DNA from: Myxococcus qinghaiensis
GTDB lineage: Bacteria; Myxococcota; Myxococcia; Myxococcales; Myxococcaceae
Reading direction: 5' to 3'
Length of the DNA stretch: 64,000 nt
Assembly: GCF_024198215.1 (NCBI RefSeq)
Contig: NZ_JAKCFA010000005.1
Span: 310,001 to 374,000, forward strand
The notes under the pieces are model-generated. The model was not told where the DNA came from, did no database searches, and was given only the letters and a program-made list of their open reading frames with translations. Numbering within the stretch: position 1 is the stretch's first letter; every line of letters begins with the position of its first letter. Below are positions 43,740-52,165 of the stretch, piece after piece. The position numbers and the translations under genes were made by a program.

Positions 43740-45365
43740 ATGACTGTCAGGAACAGCACCAGCAGCCGGGACACCAGCAACAACTACCGCATCCGTGAGC
43801 GCGACACGCTGAGCAAGATCGCAGCCCGGAACAACACGACGGTGGATGAGCTGGCCCGGCTCAACAACATCGCTGACCCGAACAAGATTCGGGCGGGCGC
43901 CACGCTCAAGCTTCCGTCCGCCACCGACGGGTTCGACCGCACGGCGGCCAACCCCACGCAGACCACCGCGGGCACGCGCCAGACTCCCGGCGACACCTTC
44001 GACGCGGGCACCACCGCGGCGGCGGGCCTGACGTCGCCCAACGCGTCCGGGACGAACAACGGCTACCGCAACATCCAGGACCTGGGCGCCTTCACCCGCG
44101 GCGGCTCCAACTCCGAGGCGGCCATCGTCGTCGGCACCTCCGAGGGCAACCGCCGCCCGGACGGTGGCTTCACGTCCAGCTACGGCGGCCACACGGACCC
44201 GGGCAACGCGGCCCACAACCGTGGCTCGTTCTCCTACCAGGGACAGGGCGCCAGCACTCCGCAGCAGGCCGACCAGATCTGGAACCGCGAGCTGACCAAC
44301 GTCACCCCGCGCTACGAGGCCGCTGCCCGCGCCGCGGGCCTGGACCCGAACAACGCGCTGCTGGCGTCCACGTACTTCGACCTGCACACCCAGTCGCCCC
44401 GCGCCGCGCAGAACTTCATCAACCGCGAACTGCCCAAGCTGGCGCAGGACCCGCGTGGCGTCACCCGCGAGTCGCTCATCGACGCGCGCGTGAATGCGTA
44501 CCGCAATGACCAGGGCGTCCTGCGCGCCGCCGGCTTCAACCACAGCGAGTCCCGCCTGCGCGCCGACCAGACCCGTCGCGAGACGGCGCTCGTCACGGCG
44601 CTGGATGCGCGCGGCTATCGCTCCGGCACGACGCAGAACGACGCCGTCCCGCAGGGCCAGGTGCCGGTGCCCACGCCGCGCCCGGCCTCCGAGCGCCCCA
44701 CCGTCGCCCCCACGCCGCGCCCGGCCTCCGAGCGCCCCACCACCGCGGGCACCACCACCGGCGCGGGCACCACCAACGGCGCGACGCCGACGAACCTCAA
44801 CGACACCGAGCGCGTCGCGGCGAGCACCGACCGCGCGGCGGTGCAGACGCGCACCCCGTGGATCAGCCAGTACGACGCCAGCCAGGTGGAGCGCGCCGGT
44901 GACAAGGCGTGCTTCCGCGCCGCCACGGCGATGGCCCGTCAGGCGGGCGCCAACGTGACGGACGTCTCCCAGCGCATCCAGGTCGCCACGGGCGAGGGCC
45001 CCAACGGCATCACCGTGAACCGCCAGGCGGCGGAGCGCGGCCGCAACTACATCGACCAGCAGCTCGCCGCGGGCAAGCCGGTCGTCGTGGGCGTCAACCA
45101 CCGCTCGGACCGCAACGTGGGCAACGCCGACGGCATCACCGACCACTTCGTCGTCATCACCGGTCGTGGCGTGGACCAGCAGGGCCGCACCTACTACACG
45201 TTCAACGACCCGGCGACGCGCAACCAGAGCCGTGGCGCGGACACCAACGCGAACAACCGCTTCTACGTCGACGAGAACACCGGCGGCCTCACCCGCCCGG
45301 GTCCCCGCAACGGCTACGTCGTCGGCCGCCAGTTCGACGTGTCGATGGTTCGCCCCAACGCGTAG
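43740..45365 (+). CDS. LysM-domain protein with C39/papain-like peptidase domain, no signal peptide
   Basis: A 541-residue protein. Residues about 15-60 are a LysM peptidoglycan-binding domain (YRIRERDTLSKIAARNNTTV, LKLPS). The middle (about 95-300) is a Gln/Asn/Ala-rich helical region of unknown fold, followed by a Pro/Thr linker with a duplicated PTPRPASERPT. Residues about 375-541 look like a C39/papain-like cysteine peptidase: Cys391 (KACFRAATAM), His469 (TDHFVVITG) and Asn489 (YTFNDPAT) form a plausible triad. There is no Sec, Tat or lipoprotein signal, although its targets should be outside the cytoplasm, so a contact-dependent or phage-tail-like route, or lysis, would be needed. GGGAG lies about 8 bp before ATG. 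Terminator 45383-45425 follows. Confidence 0.75.
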   Translation: MTVRNSTSSRDTSNNYRIRERDTLSKIAARNNTTVDELARLNNIADPNKIRAGATLKLPSATDGFDRTAANPTQTTAGTRQTPGDTFDAGTTAAAGLTSPNASGTNNGYRNIQDLGAFTRGGSNSEAAIVVGTSEGNRRPDGGFTSSYGGHTDPGNAAHNRGSFSYQGQGASTPQQADQIWNRELTNVTPRYEAAARAAGLDPNNALLASTYFDLHTQSPRAAQNFINRELPKLAQDPRGVTRESLIDARVNAYRNDQGVLRAAGFNHSESRLRADQTRRETALVTALDARGYRSGTTQNDAVPQGQVPVPTPRPASERPTVAPTPRPASERPTTAGTTTGAGTTNGATPTNLNDTERVAASTDRAAVQTRTPWISQYDASQVERAGDKACFRAATAMARQAGANVTDVSQRIQVATGEGPNGITVNRQAAERGRNYIDQQLAAGKPVVVGVNHRSDRNVGNADGITDHFVVITGRGVDQQGRTYYTFNDPATRNQSRGADTNANNRFYVDENTGGLTRPGPRNGYVVGRQFDVSMVRPNA

Positions 45366-45382
45366 TCGTCACCTGACGCGCT

Positions 45383-45425
45383 GAAGAAGATGCCCGGCGG
45401 CCCCTGAGGCCGACCGGGCTTCTTC
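45383..45425. terminator. Strong bidirectional terminator between convergent genes
   Basis: GAAGAAG and GCCCGG (45383-45397) pair with CCGGGC and TTCTTC (45414-45425), giving A-rich and T-rich flanks around a GC core. It sits between the LysM stop and the convergent PH-domain gene stop at 45468. Confidence 0.65.
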
Positions 45426-45467
45426 ACGTCCACACTCGGGAGAGACAGGGCTCGCGGAGGATGCTGC

Positions 45468-46262
45468 TCACGACGCCCGAGGTTCCACGCGCGGCGCCGG
45501 CTGCTCCGCCAGTGTGCTCCGCAGCGCGCGGACCTCGGTCAGCAGCTCCTGGGCCGCCTCCAGCGTCGAGGGGACGGCCGCGTCGGGCTCCGGGCTCGTG
45601 GCCAACTCCGTGGGCTCTCCCAGGCCGGTGTCCCGGTGCCGCCGCACGCAGTCCATGATGGCGTCGCGAATCGCCTCGGGGTCGCTCACGCCGCGGAAGC
45701 GGGCCTCGTGCAGGTGCTCCGCGGGCTCGCTCATCTCCGTCTCCTTGAGGGGCGAGCTGTGGCCTCCGCCCGCTGACTCCACCCTCACGTCGGCGATGCC
45801 CAGCATCCGCTGGATGGGGTTCTGATGGATGGAGACCTGCTGGATGTTGGCGAAGGTCATCGTCTTCTCCCGCAGCGACATGATGCCCTCGCGCACGCGC
45901 AGGCTGCGGTCCGTCAGCGCGTACCAGCGCAGCTCGTAGTCGAGCCGCACCACGAAGAAGCTCACGGGCACCACCACCACCAGGAAGCCCAGCCACGCCA
46001 GGACCTCCACTGTGTGGACGATTCTCGTCACCACCGCAGCGGCGGGCAGTTCGCGGAATTGGACCTTCATCATCTGGGCCGCGAAGACCCAGACCGCCAC
46101 CGCGAAGAAGAGGGCGAACACGTGCTTGAACCCCAGCAACATCCGTCGGTAGAGCAGGTACCGGGGGTCCGCGCGGAACACGCGCACCGTCCCCTCCGGA
46201 AGCTGGGGCTCGGGGTCCACCTTCAAGAGCCGAAGGAGCCACTCGTGGGGCACGTCACGCAT
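45468..46262 (-). CDS. Bacterial PH-domain membrane protein (bPH2/YdbS-like), second of pair
   Basis: A 264-residue protein with two transmembrane helices (about 45-68 and 85-110) followed by a bacterial PH domain (YELRWYALTDRSLRVREGIM, MTFANIQQVSIHQNPIQRML). The C-terminal 60 residues are a helical, charged tail (TLEAAQELLTEVRALRSTLA). It overlaps the upstream PH gene by 8 bp and surely shares its transcript. Such pairs resemble YdbS/YdbT, membrane proteins of unclear function implicated in envelope stress in other bacteria. Confidence 0.78.
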   Translation of the reverse strand: MRDVPHEWLLRLLKVDPEPQLPEGTVRVFRADPRYLLYRRMLLGFKHVFALFFAVAVWVFAAQMMKVQFRELPAAAVVTRIVHTVEVLAWLGFLVVVVPVSFFVVRLDYELRWYALTDRSLRVREGIMSLREKTMTFANIQQVSIHQNPIQRMLGIADVRVESAGGGHSSPLKETEMSEPAEHLHEARFRGVSDPEAIRDAIMDCVRRHRDTGLGEPTELATSPEPDAAVPSTLEAAQELLTEVRALRSTLAEQPAPRVEPRAS

Positions 46263-46860
46263 CTGACTGCTCCTTCACCGCGCGCGCGCCCAGCTCCTGC
46301 CGGAGCGCGCGGACCTCGGCGGCGACCTCGCGCAGGGCGGACGTCAGCGCCGCCGACTCGCCCGACGCCAGCGCGGCGGACTTCGCCATGGCGGGGCTCT
46401 TGTCTCGCGTGCCCCGCATCTTCGAGTAGAGCAGGTCCCTCATCGCCAGGTAGTCCTGGACGCCCTCGATGGTGATTTCCGCCTCCGCGCTGCCGCTCGC
46501 CGTCTGAATCTGGATGCGCGCGAGCCCCAGCCACCGCTCCACCAGGTTGCTGGACAGGTGGATGTCCTGGATGCGCGCATAGGTGAGCGACACCTCACGC
46601 CGGAAGAGGATGCCCCACCGCATGGTGATGCCCTCTTCGTCCAGCTCGTAGCGCAGCGTCTGGAACTTGAAGTAGCGCACCAGCGCGAGGATGGGGAACG
46701 CGGGCCCCGCCAGCAATGAGCCGAGCAGGTAGTGGATGAGCAGGCTCGAGTGCGGCTGCAGCACCGCGGGCAGCGTCCACGGCCAGGCGGGCCGCGCGGG
46801 AGGGGCGTGCACGGGCGGCTTGGGACGGGGCGGGGACGTCACGGGTCCGCCGAGAGTCAT
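46255..46860 (-). CDS. Bacterial PH-domain membrane protein (bPH2/YdbS-like), first of pair
   Basis: A 201-residue protein. A Pro-rich cytoplasmic N-terminus is followed by a hydrophobic hairpin (about 45-70, SSLLIHYLLGSLLAGPAFPI) and a bPH2 domain (LRYELDEEGITMRWGILFRR, LTYARIQDIHLSSNLVERWL). The tail SALREVAAEVRALRQELGA closely matches the tail helix of its partner (EVRALRSTLA), suggesting the two proteins pair through it. ATG 46860 has AGGTGAG 9 bp upstream; the open frame before it has a GC-rich unlikely leader. It is divergent from the acetyltransferase gene. Confidence 0.78.
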   Translation of the reverse strand: MTLGGPVTSPPRPKPPVHAPPARPAWPWTLPAVLQPHSSLLIHYLLGSLLAGPAFPILALVRYFKFQTLRYELDEEGITMRWGILFRREVSLTYARIQDIHLSSNLVERWLGLARIQIQTASGSAEAEITIEGVQDYLAMRDLLYSKMRGTRDKSPAMAKSAALASGESAALTSALREVAAEVRALRQELGARAVKEQSDA

Positions 46861-47252
46861 GAGGGGCTCACCTGGGTGTTCCTCCGGGAATCGCTCCCTG
46901 TCCCCAACGGGCGGGCGCGACTCCCATTTCATACGTCGGTCCGCTTCCTCCCGTCATGTCCCCCACCGGGCACGGTCGCCACCCCACCTGCCCAGGGGAG
47001 CGGTGTCCGCGTCCGACAGGCCACGCGGGGCCCTCCTTCCTGGCCAGGGGCCCGTGAGGCGTGAGCCCGTCGACCCGCTGACAGCGCTCCGAGTGACGAA
47101 GGCGGCCTCGTCGGCCGTTGCCCACTCCGCGACGCGCCGCCTGTGGAGCACGCCACGGTTTCGAGCCACCGCTGCTTCATCAGGAACAGACCCGCACTGT
47201 TTCAGCCGTGCGGGCCCTTTGCGCTGCTTCCGCGCACCCTACCGTGGCGCGC
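46861..47252. other. Divergent intergenic region with an orphan hairpin
   Basis: 392 bp between the PH-domain pair and the GNAT gene. It contains the hairpin at 47191-47220, located 32 bp before the GNAT start. Otherwise no promoter or gene was found. Confidence 0.45.
47191..47220 (+). terminator. Terminator-like hairpin before the GNAT gene
   Basis: CCCGCAC (47191-47197), loop TGTTTCAGCC, GTGCGGG (47208-47214), followed by CCCTTT. It lies upstream, not downstream, of a gene on this strand, so it may end a small RNA or act as an attenuator. Confidence 0.4.
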
Positions 47253-47960
47253 ATGGACCTGATGCGCTGGCGGAGTCTCGAGGAGATGTTGTCAGGGATT
47301 GAAACACCGGAGGGTTGCTCCGCGGAGCAGCTCGCGCGGGAGGACCTCCCCCGGCTGACGGCCCTGCTGGAGAGCTGGTACCCGGACATCCGGGTCGGCA
47401 CGGAGAGCCGTCACCTGGAGCCCTCGTTCTACGAGCGCGAGTTCTTCCTGCGAGGCGGGTCTCCGGACCGCTCGCTGTACGGCATCCTCGTGCGTGACCG
47501 CGCGAGCGGGGACATCATCGGCCTGCTGACGATGGAGCGGAACGTGCGCGGGCTGCAGCTCTCCGCGGCCCTGGGCGTCCTGGAGCCCTCGCGGCGCGGA
47601 CTGGGCCTCGGCTTCCTGGGCACCGCGGCGCTGGAGGTGGTGGGCCGCAACATCGGCGCGGAGGTGGTGCTCTACTACTCCACGCTGAAGACGGCGCGCG
47701 CGCAGCGCAACGCGGAGAACCAGGGCTTCAAGCTGGTGGGCCTGGTGCCCGCCTTCGACGTGGATGCCATCGCCCCGGGCAAGGTGAAGCGCGTCTACGA
47801 GGCGCTCTACTCCAAGGTCCTCGTGGAAGCCGAGCGCATCCACCTTCCCGAGTGGGAGGCGCTGACGCCCTCCACCCGCGCGCTCTACACGCACCTGTTC
47901 GGTCAGCATCCTGCGCAGGTGGCCAGCGTCCCCGCTCCGCCGGAGCGCCTGCATGGTTGA
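47253..47960 (+). CDS. GNAT-like acyltransferase, first of pair
   Basis: A 235-residue protein with a GNAT fold. VLVRDRASGDIIGLLTMERN is the beta-4 region and ALGVLEPSRRGLGLGFLG carries the acetyl-CoA pyrophosphate loop (RxxGxG: RRGLGLG). FKLVGLVP is close to the expected terminal strand. The acceptor is unknown. ATG 47253 was chosen because the upstream frame gives an improbable basic leader and family homology begins here. Its last 8 bp overlap the next gene, a second GNAT protein. Confidence 0.7.
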   Translation: MDLMRWRSLEEMLSGIETPEGCSAEQLAREDLPRLTALLESWYPDIRVGTESRHLEPSFYEREFFLRGGSPDRSLYGILVRDRASGDIIGLLTMERNVRGLQLSAALGVLEPSRRGLGLGFLGTAALEVVGRNIGAEVVLYYSTLKTARAQRNAENQGFKLVGLVPAFDVDAIAPGKVKRVYEALYSKVLVEAERIHLPEWEALTPSTRALYTHLFGQHPAQVASVPAPPERLHG

Positions 47961-49005
47961 GGTGCGGACCTACGAGGGGGATGCGGTGGAGGCGTCCCTG
48001 TTCGTCAACCGCATCTGGGGCCAGTACTACGGAGCGCAGGGGCCGCTGACGGACTTCCAGCCTCGCCTGCTGGACTGGATTCTCTTCGGCAACAGGCTCG
48101 CGACGCGGGAGTACCGCCTGGCCGCGTACTCCGGCGGGAAGCTGGCGGGAGTCCTGTTCGCGGAGCCCATCCGCCTGCGACTGGGGAGCCGCGCCCTGGA
48201 GGGCACGTACGGGAGCTGGTTCAGCGTGGACCCCGCGTTCCACGGGCGGGGCGTGGGGCGGAAGCTGGCGGAGACGATGTCCTCGCGTCAGCGCGAGCGC
48301 GGGTCCGCGCTGATGCTGGGCTGTCTGGCGGATGGCAGCGCGGGAGAGCGCTTCTGGAAGAAGACCCCCGGCACGCGGACCTTCGGCGCGTTGGGCCTGT
48401 GGCTTCGGGTCTTCGACGCGGCGGCGGTGGCGCGCTGGTCCACGACGGCGGCCGAGCGCGCGCTCTTCACGCTCGCGCGGCCGTGGCTGCGCGGGAGCGC
48501 TCCGACCGTGGACACGGAGGCGGGCATCCGGCCCTATCGTCCGGAGGACCTGCCTGCGTGCATGGCGCTGGTGGAGCGGATGACGGAGCCGGTGAGCCTG
48601 GGGTACGGCTACACGCCCGAGCGGCTCGCGCATCAACTCCAGTACCGGGACGTGCCCCACACCCTCGTCCTGGAGCGGGACGGCGAGGTGCGGGGATTGG
48701 TCAACTACTACACGCTCCAGATGAATGCCCGGGGGCCGCTGACCATCGCCCTGGTGGACCTGCTCGCCTTCCACGACTCGGTGCCTCGCGCGGAGCAGAA
48801 GCGCCTCTTGCGCGTGGCCATGCGGGACATGGTGGGGCAGGGCGCGAACTGCGCGGCGATGCTCCGGGGGCCGTGTGTGTCTGGTCGGCTGATGCTCGGG
48901 GAGGGGTGGGTGCCCTGGGCGGGAGGTACCCGGGTGGTGTGCATGCTGCCGTCTCCGGACGTGGAGTGGCCCGCTTCCCCGCGTGTCTTCACGCACCTGC
49001 GCTGA
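47953..49005 (+). CDS. Double-GNAT acyltransferase, second of pair
   Basis: A 350-residue protein with two GNAT-like halves. The N-terminal half has the acetyl-CoA loop (DPAFHGRGVGRKLAETM, RGVG type) and a beta strand FAEPIRLRLG. The C-terminal half starts near residue 185 (GIRPYRPEDLPACMALVERM) and lacks an obvious RxxGxG loop, so it may be inactive or substrate-binding. It overlaps the upstream GNAT gene by 8 bp, so the two are co-translated. It is followed after 152 bp by an ATP-grasp gene on the same strand. Confidence 0.75.
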   Translation: MVEVRTYEGDAVEASLFVNRIWGQYYGAQGPLTDFQPRLLDWILFGNRLATREYRLAAYSGGKLAGVLFAEPIRLRLGSRALEGTYGSWFSVDPAFHGRGVGRKLAETMSSRQRERGSALMLGCLADGSAGERFWKKTPGTRTFGALGLWLRVFDAAAVARWSTTAAERALFTLARPWLRGSAPTVDTEAGIRPYRPEDLPACMALVERMTEPVSLGYGYTPERLAHQLQYRDVPHTLVLERDGEVRGLVNYYTLQMNARGPLTIALVDLLAFHDSVPRAEQKRLLRVAMRDMVGQGANCAAMLRGPCVSGRLMLGEGWVPWAGGTRVVCMLPSPDVEWPASPRVFTHLR

Positions 49006-49157
49006 GGGCCTCCCTCGCTGGGAGGACCGCCCCCGGGTCCGGGCTGGGGCCCGGCGGGCGCCTCCTCGGGAGGGCAGGGGGCCAGCGACAAGGAACTGGG
49101 CGCGGGCGCGCATCGCGCTATGGTCCATGGGTACCGGGACTGTCGCCCCGAGGAGCC

Positions 49158-50321
49158 ATGAACTTCGTCTTCATCTCTCCGCACTTCCCGTCCCACTTCT
49201 TCCACTTCGTCACCGCGCTGCGCGAGCGGGGCGTCACCGTGCTGGGCATCGGCGACGCCGCCTACGAGTCGCTGCGCCCCGAGCTGCGCGACAACCTGCG
49301 CGAGTACTACTTCGTCCCCAGCCTGCATGACGAAGACTCCCTGACGCGCGCGGCCGGCTACCTCACGTGGCGCCATGGCCGGCTGGAGCGCATCGACTCG
49401 CTCAACGAGTCCTGGCTGGAGGTGGAGGCCCGGCTGCGCGAGGACTTCCATGTCCCCGGCCTCCAGCCGGCGGACATCCACCGCATGCGCTCCAAGTCGG
49501 GCATGGCGCAGGTGTTCCAGCAGGCGGGCGTGCCCCACCCGGACCTCATCCGCGTGCGCGACGCCGCGCAGGTGAAGGAGTTCGCCAGCCGCGTGGGCTA
49601 CCCGCTGGTGCTCAAGCCCGACGTGGGCGTGGGCGCCGCCAACACCTTCAAGGTCTCCAGCGCCGCGGACGTGGACGCCGCCCTGGCCCACCCGCTGCCC
49701 ACCACGTATGTCGCGCAGCCCTTCGTGCGCGGCACCATCGTCACCTACGACGGCATCGTCGACCGGCACGGCGTCATCGTCTTCACCCTCAGCCACGAGT
49801 ACAGCGACGGAGGCATGGAGACGGTGGTGGAGCGGCGGGACATCTCCTTCTGGAGCCACCTGGAGATTCCCCCCGCGCTGGACGTGCTCGGACGACAGGT
49901 GGTGGCCGCCTTCGGGCTGCGCGAGCGCTGGTTCCACCTGGAGTTCTTCCGGCTGCCGGATGGCCGCTTCGTCGTGCTGGAGGCCAACCTGCGGCCGCCC
50001 GGCGGCTTCATGACGGACATGATGAACTACACGTGCGACATCGACGTGTACCGGCTCTGGGCGAGGGTGGTGACAGGGGACCCGGTGGCGGACTTCCGCT
50101 ACACGCCGCGCTACCACATCTGTCACAGCGCGCGCCGTCACGGCCGTCGCTACAAACAAACGCACGAGGAGGTCGTGAAGAAGCTCGGGGCCGCGTTCAT
50201 CCTCCACCGCGAGCTGCCGCCCATCTACCACAGCCTCCTGGGCGAGGAGATGTACCTCACCCGCCACACGGACCAGGATGGGATGCGGGACGCGGTGCGC
50301 CTCATCCAGGCCACGGTCTGA
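49158..50321 (+). CDS. ATP-grasp ligase
   Basis: A 387-residue cytoplasmic enzyme of the ATP-grasp carboxylate-amine/thiol ligase class. The N-terminal part (FVFISPHFPSHFFHFVTAL, VLGIGDAAY) is a PreATP-grasp Rossmann-like domain. The ATP-binding lysine is in PLVLKPDVGVG and the metal-binding Glu/Asn residues in WFHLEFFRL and LEANLRPPGG. It forms an acyl-phosphate and joins it to an amine; substrates are unknown. AGGAG lies 3 bp before the ATG. The two GNAT genes just upstream suggest a small acyl-amide pathway. Confidence 0.8.
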   Translation: MNFVFISPHFPSHFFHFVTALRERGVTVLGIGDAAYESLRPELRDNLREYYFVPSLHDEDSLTRAAGYLTWRHGRLERIDSLNESWLEVEARLREDFHVPGLQPADIHRMRSKSGMAQVFQQAGVPHPDLIRVRDAAQVKEFASRVGYPLVLKPDVGVGAANTFKVSSAADVDAALAHPLPTTYVAQPFVRGTIVTYDGIVDRHGVIVFTLSHEYSDGGMETVVERRDISFWSHLEIPPALDVLGRQVVAAFGLRERWFHLEFFRLPDGRFVVLEANLRPPGGFMTDMMNYTCDIDVYRLWARVVTGDPVADFRYTPRYHICHSARRHGRRYKQTHEEVVKKLGAAFILHRELPPIYHSLLGEEMYLTRHTDQDGMRDAVRLIQATV

Positions 50322-50330
50322 GCGCCGCCG

Positions 50331-50903
50331 TCAGCGCTCCGTCCAGGTGAGCAGGTACGTGGTGTGGCCGTCCTCCACGGACAGCGTCCTCACCTGGGGG
50401 GACTCGCCGCCGCCCACGCGAATCATGTGCTCGAAGAGCGACTCCGAGTAGCCGGGGCAGTCGAGCACGGAGTTCATCCGCATCTCGTATGTGGTGGGGC
50501 CCTTCTCGACGAGCTCCACCTCCGTGTAGTTGTCCGTGCCGCGCAACGTCTGGGGCATCCGCTGCACCAGCCGGCGCGGGCCCAGGAGCCGCATGACGCC
50601 ATACACGGCGCGCCCGATGAGGGTGCGGCCGTAGCCCTCCACGTGCGCGGCGGCCAGGTGGCGGAAGGACTCCTCCAGGGACATGCCAGGCCAGGTCTCC
50701 TCGGCGATGACGCGCAGGCACTGCTGCCACATGAGCACGGAGTAGGCGGGCAGCAGGGGTCGGTCCACGTCGAGGCCGACCTGACGCAGCCGCGTCTTGA
50801 GGCGGAGGGAGATGCGGTTCTGGAGGCCGTGCTGGATGAGGCCTTCCACGACCTGGACGTAGACCAACCGGTGTTCGAGCGGGACGTGCTTTCCGGCTGT
50901 CAC
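50331..50903 (-). CDS. DUF2378 family protein (myxobacteria-specific)
   Basis: A 190-residue soluble protein of DUF2378 (TIGR02265), a family described from Myxococcales. Recognisable are VEGLIQHGLQNRISLRLKTR near the start, and VEGYGRTLIGRAVYGVMRLL and EMRMNSVLDCPGY in the middle. Role unknown; its multicopy nature in myxobacteria suggests a lineage-specific regulatory or developmental job. The start is GTG 50903, whose sequence overlaps the stop of the upstream esterase gene in GTGA, so translation is coupled. The upstream stretch has no strong ribosome binding site, supporting coupling. Confidence 0.78.
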   Translation of the reverse strand: MTAGKHVPLEHRLVYVQVVEGLIQHGLQNRISLRLKTRLRQVGLDVDRPLLPAYSVLMWQQCLRVIAEETWPGMSLEESFRHLAAAHVEGYGRTLIGRAVYGVMRLLGPRRLVQRMPQTLRGTDNYTEVELVEKGPTTYEMRMNSVLDCPGYSESLFEHMIRVGGGESPQVRTLSVEDGHTTYLLTWTER

Positions 50904-51691
50904 GTCAGCAGCCAGCGCATCGCGGTGGGAAGTCTGCGCTGCCAGTCCTTCTCGTGGTGCTCGCCCCCGGGCTCCAGCACGAGCGACACCTCGTGGTCGG
51001 CGTAGCCCAGGCCCTTGAGGTGCTCGTAGAAGGCGCGCGTGGCCTCGCCGTAGTTGAGCGGGAGGCCATCCGCGTGGATGAACTCCTGGGCGCCGGCGTC
51101 CAGGTAGATGCGCGTCCAGCGGCGGGGGTGGGTGCCCCACTCGGAGAAGAGGCGGCCGTCGCTCCACATGACGGTGGGGGACAGGGCGCCGATGCGGCCG
51201 AAGACCTCCGGGTAGCGGCAGCCCAGGTACAGCGAGATGAGGCCGCCCAGGGAGGAGCCCATGGCCCCGGTCCACTCGGCGCCTTCGCGCGTGCGGTAGC
51301 TCTGGTCCACCAGCGGCTTGAGGTGCTCCACCAGGAAGCGGCCGTAGGCCTCGCCGCGCGCCTTCACCTTGCCGCTGGAGTCGTCCCAGGGCGAGTACTC
51401 CTGGAGGCGCCCGGTGCCGGAGTCCACCGCGACGATGATCCACGGCTCCAGGTGGCCTTCGTCCACGCCCTGCTCCAGCGCGAGGTTGGCGCACCAGGTG
51501 TCGAAGAGGGCGGACTCGGGATGCGCGAAGACGTTCTGCCCGTCGTGCATGTAGAGCACGGGGAAGCGATGCCAGGGCATCGAGTCATAGGCATCCGGCG
51601 TGTAGATGCGCACGGTGCGGGAGAAGCCCTCCTGGGGGGAGGGAAGGTCTCGGACGATGTGGACGTGGCCCATGGATGCGGAGTGCAGCAT
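50900..51691 (-). CDS. Alpha/beta-hydrolase esterase (esterase D/enterochelin-esterase-like)
   Basis: A 263-residue esterase of the Esterase family (PF00756). VLYMHDGQNVF carries the conserved HDGQ block, GSSLGGLIS the nucleophile serine, and EPGGEHHEKDW the catalytic His. It has no signal peptide. Stop TGA 50900-50902 overlaps the GTG start of DUF2378, which makes the two a translationally coupled pair. The start is uncertain: ATG 51691 follows GGGGGGA; ATG 51709 has AGGAGCGGAG; ATG 51673 (MGHVHIVRD) is where family similarity begins. Confidence 0.82.
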   Translation of the reverse strand: MLHSASMGHVHIVRDLPSPQEGFSRTVRIYTPDAYDSMPWHRFPVLYMHDGQNVFAHPESALFDTWCANLALEQGVDEGHLEPWIIVAVDSGTGRLQEYSPWDDSSGKVKARGEAYGRFLVEHLKPLVDQSYRTREGAEWTGAMGSSLGGLISLYLGCRYPEVFGRIGALSPTVMWSDGRLFSEWGTHPRRWTRIYLDAGAQEFIHADGLPLNYGEATRAFYEHLKGLGYADHEVSLVLEPGGEHHEKDWQRRLPTAMRWLLT

Positions 51692-51897
51692 ACATGGATG
51701 TCCCCCCATTTCTCCGCTCCTGGCCGCCGGTGGTTCTGGAGCCCACACCCGGTGGGAATGGGGGCGGGTCGTCCGTCCCGGGAGCGAGCGGGCAGGCTGG
51801 CTCCGGGGGAGGCACGCCCTGGCGGGAAACAGGAGGGTGTCGGTGGCTGCTGCCATACTGACGATGCAGCGGGCCGCCCCCTCCGGAGTCCCCCTCG

Positions 51898-52089
51898 ATG
51901 GAACTGAACCGACTGCACCTCTCCGCGCTGTTGATGTCGACCGAGGCCGACGTGCGTCGCGCGCGGGCCGCCCTGGACGGAAGCGAGGAGGCGCGCTTGA
52001 GGTATGCCGCCGCCCAGGCTCGCGCGGTGGCGGCGAGGTCCGTCACGGAGGAGCTGTTGCTGGCGGCCCCGCCCTTCGTCCAGGTGTGA
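51898..52089 (+). CDS. Small hypothetical protein, 63 residues
   Basis: A short ORF beginning MELNRLHLSALLMSTEAD with GGAG about 10 bp before ATG. It is predicted almost entirely helical (VRRARAALDG, LRYAAAQARAVAARS). It lies 76 bp before the outer-membrane barrel gene on the same strand, so it might be the first gene of that operon. Third-position G/C bias is good for its size. No family is known to me. Confidence 0.5.
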   Translation: MELNRLHLSALLMSTEADVRRARAALDGSEEARLRYAAAQARAVAARSVTEELLLAAPPFVQV

Positions 52090-52165
52090 CGCGGTTGCGT
52101 CTGGCCCGTGGACGGCGGGTCCGGGGCGCGGACGGCGTTGGGGTGGGGTGTGCCTGTAGGGAACG

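Noticed and set aside
47100-47190. tRNA or small structured RNA ending GGTTTCGAGCC
   Set aside because: The putative T-arm pairs over only four bases with an eight-base loop and no acceptor stem exists.
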